This document shows, in pieces, positions 61,344 through 64,000 of a stretch of DNA of 64,000 nucleotides. How positions within the stretch are numbered: position 1 is the stretch's first letter; each line of letters begins with the position of its first letter. The position numbers and the translations under genes were made by a program. The stretch comes from Pseudarthrobacter sulfonivorans (lineage in GTDB: Bacteria > Actinomycetota > Actinomycetes > Actinomycetales > Micrococcaceae). The stretch covers positions 1 through 64,000 of the forward strand of contig NZ_JACXBW010000008.1 of assembly GCF_014712225.1 (NCBI RefSeq). Direction: 5' to 3'. The notes beneath the pieces are model-generated. The model worked only from the letters and a program-made list of their open reading frames with translations, did no database searches and had not been told where the DNA came from.

Positions 61344-61970
61344 TTAGCCGGCGGTCATGGCTAGCTCACAGGCCAGAATGGCCTCCCGGGCGCGCTGCCC
61401 CTGCGCCGGGGTGCCGGCCTGCTCGGCCCACTGCTCGGCAAGCTGAAATTCCACCATGGCCTCGGTGAGCCGGCCGGTTCCGTGCAGCAGCAAGCCCAAG
61501 TTGTTGTGCAGCCCGGCCATCCAGCGCCGGGTGTGGGGATCGTGGGCGGTGGAGGCGTATTCGAGCGCACTCCTGGTCCAGGATTCCGCATGGGCGGAGT
61601 CCGCGGCGGCGAGCGTGTGCAGCGCGTCCACTGCGAGGAATTCGTCACCGAGGTGGTCCCCCAGCTCGGCCGTCTGCTCGAACAGGGGTACGGCCATCGC
61701 GGCATGGCCGCTGGAGTTCAGTACTCGCCCGCGCTCGAGCAAGACGCGGATTCCGACGGTGGGTTCGTCCTCGCCGTCAATCGTATCCAGCAGGGCATCG
61801 GCTTCCTCATAGCGGCCCTGCAGGCCAATGGCCCGGCCAAGTTGCGTGGCGAGTTCGGCTTTTTCGTCGGTGTTGTAGGTCGGATCGGCAAGGGCGTCCC
61901 GGAAACGCTGTTCGGACAGTCCGGGATCCTCAAAATTCCAAAGGCGGTCAAGGGTCTCTTGGTGCAGCAT
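61344..61970 (-). CDS. Tetratricopeptide repeat protein
   Basis: All-helical protein of 208 residues with TPR-like helix pairs, for example ELATQLGRAIGLQGRYEEAD, RVLNSSGHAAMAVPLFEQTAEL and LGLLLHGTGRLTEAMVEFQLAE. It probably mediates protein contacts in the cytosol. There is no signal peptide. It is upstream of the ABM gene and 14 bases downstream of the DUF1990 gene, so the three may form one unit. Its partner is unknown. Confidence 0.75.
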   Translation of the reverse strand: MLHQETLDRLWNFEDPGLSEQRFRDALADPTYNTDEKAELATQLGRAIGLQGRYEEADALLDTIDGEDEPTVGIRVLLERGRVLNSSGHAAMAVPLFEQTAELGDHLGDEFLAVDALHTLAAADSAHAESWTRSALEYASTAHDPHTRRWMAGLHNNLGLLLHGTGRLTEAMVEFQLAEQWAEQAGTPAQGQRAREAILACELAMTAG

Positions 61971-61984
61971 GTACCTTCTCCTGA

Positions 61985-62533
61985 TCAGCTTTCACCTGCG
62001 GCGAGTTGGCGTGCCCCTTCAACGTATCGCGAAGTGACGTGCCTCTGCGCCGCCCGGGTCACCACGCCACCTGCCCGGTAGAACCAGTTGGCTGGCCTGC
62101 TGAAGGCGGTGATCTTCAAAAACACCCGGCCGGTATCGTCAATCTCCACCTCAAAGGCCTCCTCGCCGCGTGCCGGATGCCCGGGAAGCGTCCCGTAGCC
62201 AAATCCCGCCGACTGGGGTCCGTCACCTGCTACGGGCCGCCGGACCCAGACCACTTCGCAGGGTGCGTTCACCCGGAGCGGCCCGACGCCGAAACCGCTC
62301 ACCACCCGCGTTCCGGGACGGACGACGTCGGACTCCGCCCGGACGCGCAGCCCCGACCGCCGCTGCAGCTCCCACGTCAGGATCCCCTGCGCCACGCGGC
62401 GATACAGTTCCGTCCCCTCGCCCAGGTAAACCTGGGACACCACGGAAGGGTAGCCAGCGGGCGGGCGGCCGTTTTCGGTGGCGCCAACCCCTGGGTAGTC
62501 GAGCCGGCCGCGGGCAAGGCGTTTCTCAGCCAC
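61985..62533 (-). CDS. DUF1990 family protein
   Basis: Protein of 182 residues with LDYPGVGATENGRPPAGY near the N-terminus, GTRVVSGFGVGPLRVNAPCEVVWV, FGYGTLPGHPARGEEAFEVE and AFSRPANWFYRAGGVVTRAAQ, all hallmarks of DUF1990. The fold is predicted to be START/SRPBCC-like, but the role is unknown. Its start overlaps the end of the MmcQ-like gene by eight bases, implying coupled translation. Confidence 0.87.
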   Translation of the reverse strand: MAEKRLARGRLDYPGVGATENGRPPAGYPSVVSQVYLGEGTELYRRVAQGILTWELQRRSGLRVRAESDVVRPGTRVVSGFGVGPLRVNAPCEVVWVRRPVAGDGPQSAGFGYGTLPGHPARGEEAFEVEIDDTGRVFLKITAFSRPANWFYRAGGVVTRAAQRHVTSRYVEGARQLAAGES

Positions 62534-62945
62534 CGGTGCCCTCCCGGGATCCCGTGAGCCGGGCCCAGCCCAGCTGCTCCTGCTGCTTCCGGCTGAGGGT
62601 GGCCACCACCAGGTCGTATGAGTCCTCCACCATGTCCCGGATCATGGCGTCCGGGAGGTCACCGTCCAGGCGCACGCCGTTCCAGTGCGTCTTGTTCATG
62701 TGCCAGGCACCGGTAATTTCGGGGTGTGCGGCGCGCAAGTGCTCGGCCAGGGCAGGCTCACACTTCAGGCTCACGGAAAGGTTTCGGGCGTCCAGCGCGG
62801 ATGAGGCGAACATCTTGGCCTCATGCCTGGCGCCACCGGCCACGCTCGCCCGAACTTTGAAGACCGACGTCTCCGGGCCGAAGGGAAAATCCTCATAGGC
62901 GCCCGGAAATGACAGGCAGAAGGCCTTGAGTTGCGCTGCGTCCAT
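62526..62945 (-). CDS. MmcQ/YjbR family protein
   Basis: Protein of 139 residues. LKAFCLSFPGAYEDFPFGPETSVFKV, the Lys/Phe-rich strand and LRAAHPEITGAWHMNKTHWNGV, then MIRDMVEDSYDLVVATLSRK, define the YjbR/MmcQ (CyaY-like fold) family, which may bind DNA. The ATG at 62945 opens the domain. It is the first gene of the MmcQ-DUF1990-TPR-ABM series. Confidence 0.87.
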   Translation of the reverse strand: MDAAQLKAFCLSFPGAYEDFPFGPETSVFKVRASVAGGARHEAKMFASSALDARNLSVSLKCEPALAEHLRAAHPEITGAWHMNKTHWNGVRLDGDLPDAMIRDMVEDSYDLVVATLSRKQQEQLGWARLTGSREGTGG

Positions 62946-62992
62946 GGAGCGAGCCTATCCGGCCACGTCCCTCATGTGCTGGGCGCGTACCG

Positions 62993-63259
62993 TCAGCCCG
63001 CCGTGCGCACATCTCCGATGCTGTGCAGTCCTTCCGGGGTGGTGCCGTTGACTTCATAGTCGCCAACTATCCTGGCCTTGAACACGGCCGGGTTGTGGGT
63101 GGACACCGTCCGGGCGTTGCGCCAGTGCCGGTCCAGGGACTTCGATTTGGACGTGGATGAGGCTCCGGTGATGTCGAAGAGCTGCTGGGCAGCGGACTGC
63201 ACCAGCTCGGGAACCAGCAGCTGGGCAATGCTGGGCTCCCCACGGGCGGCCGGCCGGTG
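62993..63259 (-). pseudogene. Acyl-CoA dehydrogenase-like C-terminal remnant
   Basis: About 88 codons read EPSIAQLLVPELVQSAAQQL, FDITGASSTSKSKSLDRHWR and NARTVSTHNPAVFKARIVG, the C-terminal helix bundle of a DszC/SfnB-type flavin monooxygenase or acyl-CoA dehydrogenase. An in-frame TAG at 63260-63262 cuts it off upstream, and the 63273 gene starts beyond, so at least 300 N-terminal residues are missing. Confidence 0.75.
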
Positions 63260-63272
63260 CTAGTCTGCGAAC

Positions 63273-64000
63273 ATGTCACATGAACGGGCGACCATCCCAG
63301 TTCTGGACCTGAGTACCGCGCGCCAGCCCTACGGTTCCTTCAGCCCGGAATTTATCGATCAACTGCGGGACGCCGCGCACAGCGTGGGGTTCTTCCAGGT
63401 CACCGGCTACGGCGCGGCGCCCGGACAGGCCGAGGAGCTGCTGGAACTCCTCAAGCGCTTCTTCAACCTGCCCCTCGAGGAGCGGATGAAGCTGGATAAC
63501 AGGCTGTCACCGCACTTCCGCGGCTACACGCGGATGGGCACTGAGGTCACCCAGGGCAAGGCTGACGCCCGGGAGCAGATCGACTACTCGCCCGAACGGG
63601 AACCCGTCCATGACTACCCGGCGGACCAGCCGTACTGGCTGCTGCAGGGCCACAACCTCTGGCCGGACGACGCCATGCCGGAACTCAAGCCCGCGGCCAT
63701 GGCCTGGGCTGAGCTGATGTCGGAGGTCGGCATGGAGTTGCTCCGCGGCATTGCAGTGGCGCTGGGGCTGCCCGAGGACCACTTTGACGAGCCCTTCGGC
63801 GACGAACCGGCCTGGATGGGCAAGCTGGTGCACTATGTTGGCGTGGTGGAAGCTGCCGGCGACCAGGGCGTCGGATCCCATGCAGACTACGGTTTTGTCA
63901 CCCTCCTGCTCCAGGACGAGGTGGGCGGGCTGGAAGTGCTGCCACACGGAACCACCGAATGGGCCACCGTCGAGCCGCTACCCGGAGCGCTGGTGGTGAA
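63273..64000 (+). CDS. Isopenicillin N synthase-like 2OG-Fe(II) oxygenase (3' truncated by window)
   Basis: The first 242 codons of a non-heme iron oxygenase. The N-terminal DIOX_N region reads IPVLDLSTARQPYG, DAAHSVGFFQVTGYG and LLKRFFNLPLEERMKL. The jelly-roll core begins with HYVGVVEAAGDQGVGSHADYG, where HxD gives two of the iron ligands (third His beyond the window). These enzymes oxidise small metabolites using 2-oxoglutarate. The ATG at 63273 has weak upstream context. The gene runs past the window end. The substrate is unknown. Confidence 0.88.
   Translation, partial: MSHERATIPVLDLSTARQPYGSFSPEFIDQLRDAAHSVGFFQVTGYGAAPGQAEELLELLKRFFNLPLEERMKLDNRLSPHFRGYTRMGTEVTQGKADAREQIDYSPEREPVHDYPADQPYWLLQGHNLWPDDAMPELKPAAMAWAELMSEVGMELLRGIAVALGLPEDHFDEPFGDEPAWMGKLVHYVGVVEAAGDQGVGSHADYGFVTLLLQDEVGGLEVLPHGTTEWATVEPLPGALVV

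Overview
The window is high-GC DNA with frequent GTG starts, tightly packed genes with ATGA overlaps, split purS/purQ/purL, an SRP RNA next to dnaX-recR, a LytR_C protein and DUF3040/DUF2236 families. This points to an actinobacterium of the Micrococcaceae, most likely Arthrobacter or Pseudarthrobacter. The genus is inferred from gene content and protein style, not from a database search.

Layout. 0.1-2.4 kb: a CynX/NimT-type MFS exporter diverges from a D-2-hydroxyacid dehydrogenase across a large inverted repeat. 2.4-15.1 kb: a ROK regulator diverges from an eleven-gene sugar catabolic cluster. It holds four Gfo/Idh/MocA oxidoreductases, a fifth truncated Gfo-like protein without the catalytic lysine, an ABC importer (lipoprotein and two permeases, no ATPase), two xylose-isomerase-like TIM barrels and a cytosolic TolB-like propeller. 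One oxidoreductase resembles levoglucosan dehydrogenase. The set fits an oxidation/elimination/hydration/reduction route for an anhydro-sugar or glycoside. 15.1-19 kb: an acetyltransferase, then a glycosyltransferase with a glycogen-debranching-type enzyme. 19-28.7 kb: housekeeping and envelope genes (FrnE-like DsbA, TetR, LytR_C, HAD, a Stealth phosphotransferase that seems to start at ATT, metallophosphoesterase, glutathione peroxidase, M23 peptidase, DUF2236 protein), then tRNA-Ser(GGA).

29-38.2 kb is core: NIF3-like protein, SRP RNA, dnaX, recR, an ABC exporter, aspartokinase and two related small proteins. 38.2-43.9 kb: a MarR regulator, two subtilisin-inhibitor-like proteins flanking a conserved gene, and a convergent large secreted subtilase. 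43.9-47.5 kb is decayed: broken LacI, GH3, debranching-enzyme and folE fragments lie among an intact VOC protein and an intact SufR-like regulator. 47.6-52.3 kb: a GH15 enzyme with a membrane partner, then small stress-type genes (DUF488, DUF3040, YegP-like, DoxX-like). 52.5-55.5 kb: a large secreted sialidase.

56.1-59.5 kb encodes PurS, PurQ and PurL. From 59.5 to 61 kb, three copies of one 56-58 bp palindrome sit at the 3' ends of minus-strand genes (AbiEi/DUF559-like, DUF503 and ABM monooxygenase). The window ends with TPR, DUF1990 and MmcQ-like genes, an acyl-CoA-dehydrogenase remnant, and an isopenicillin-N-synthase-like oxygenase cut by the window edge. No CRISPR array, intact transposase or integrase was seen.
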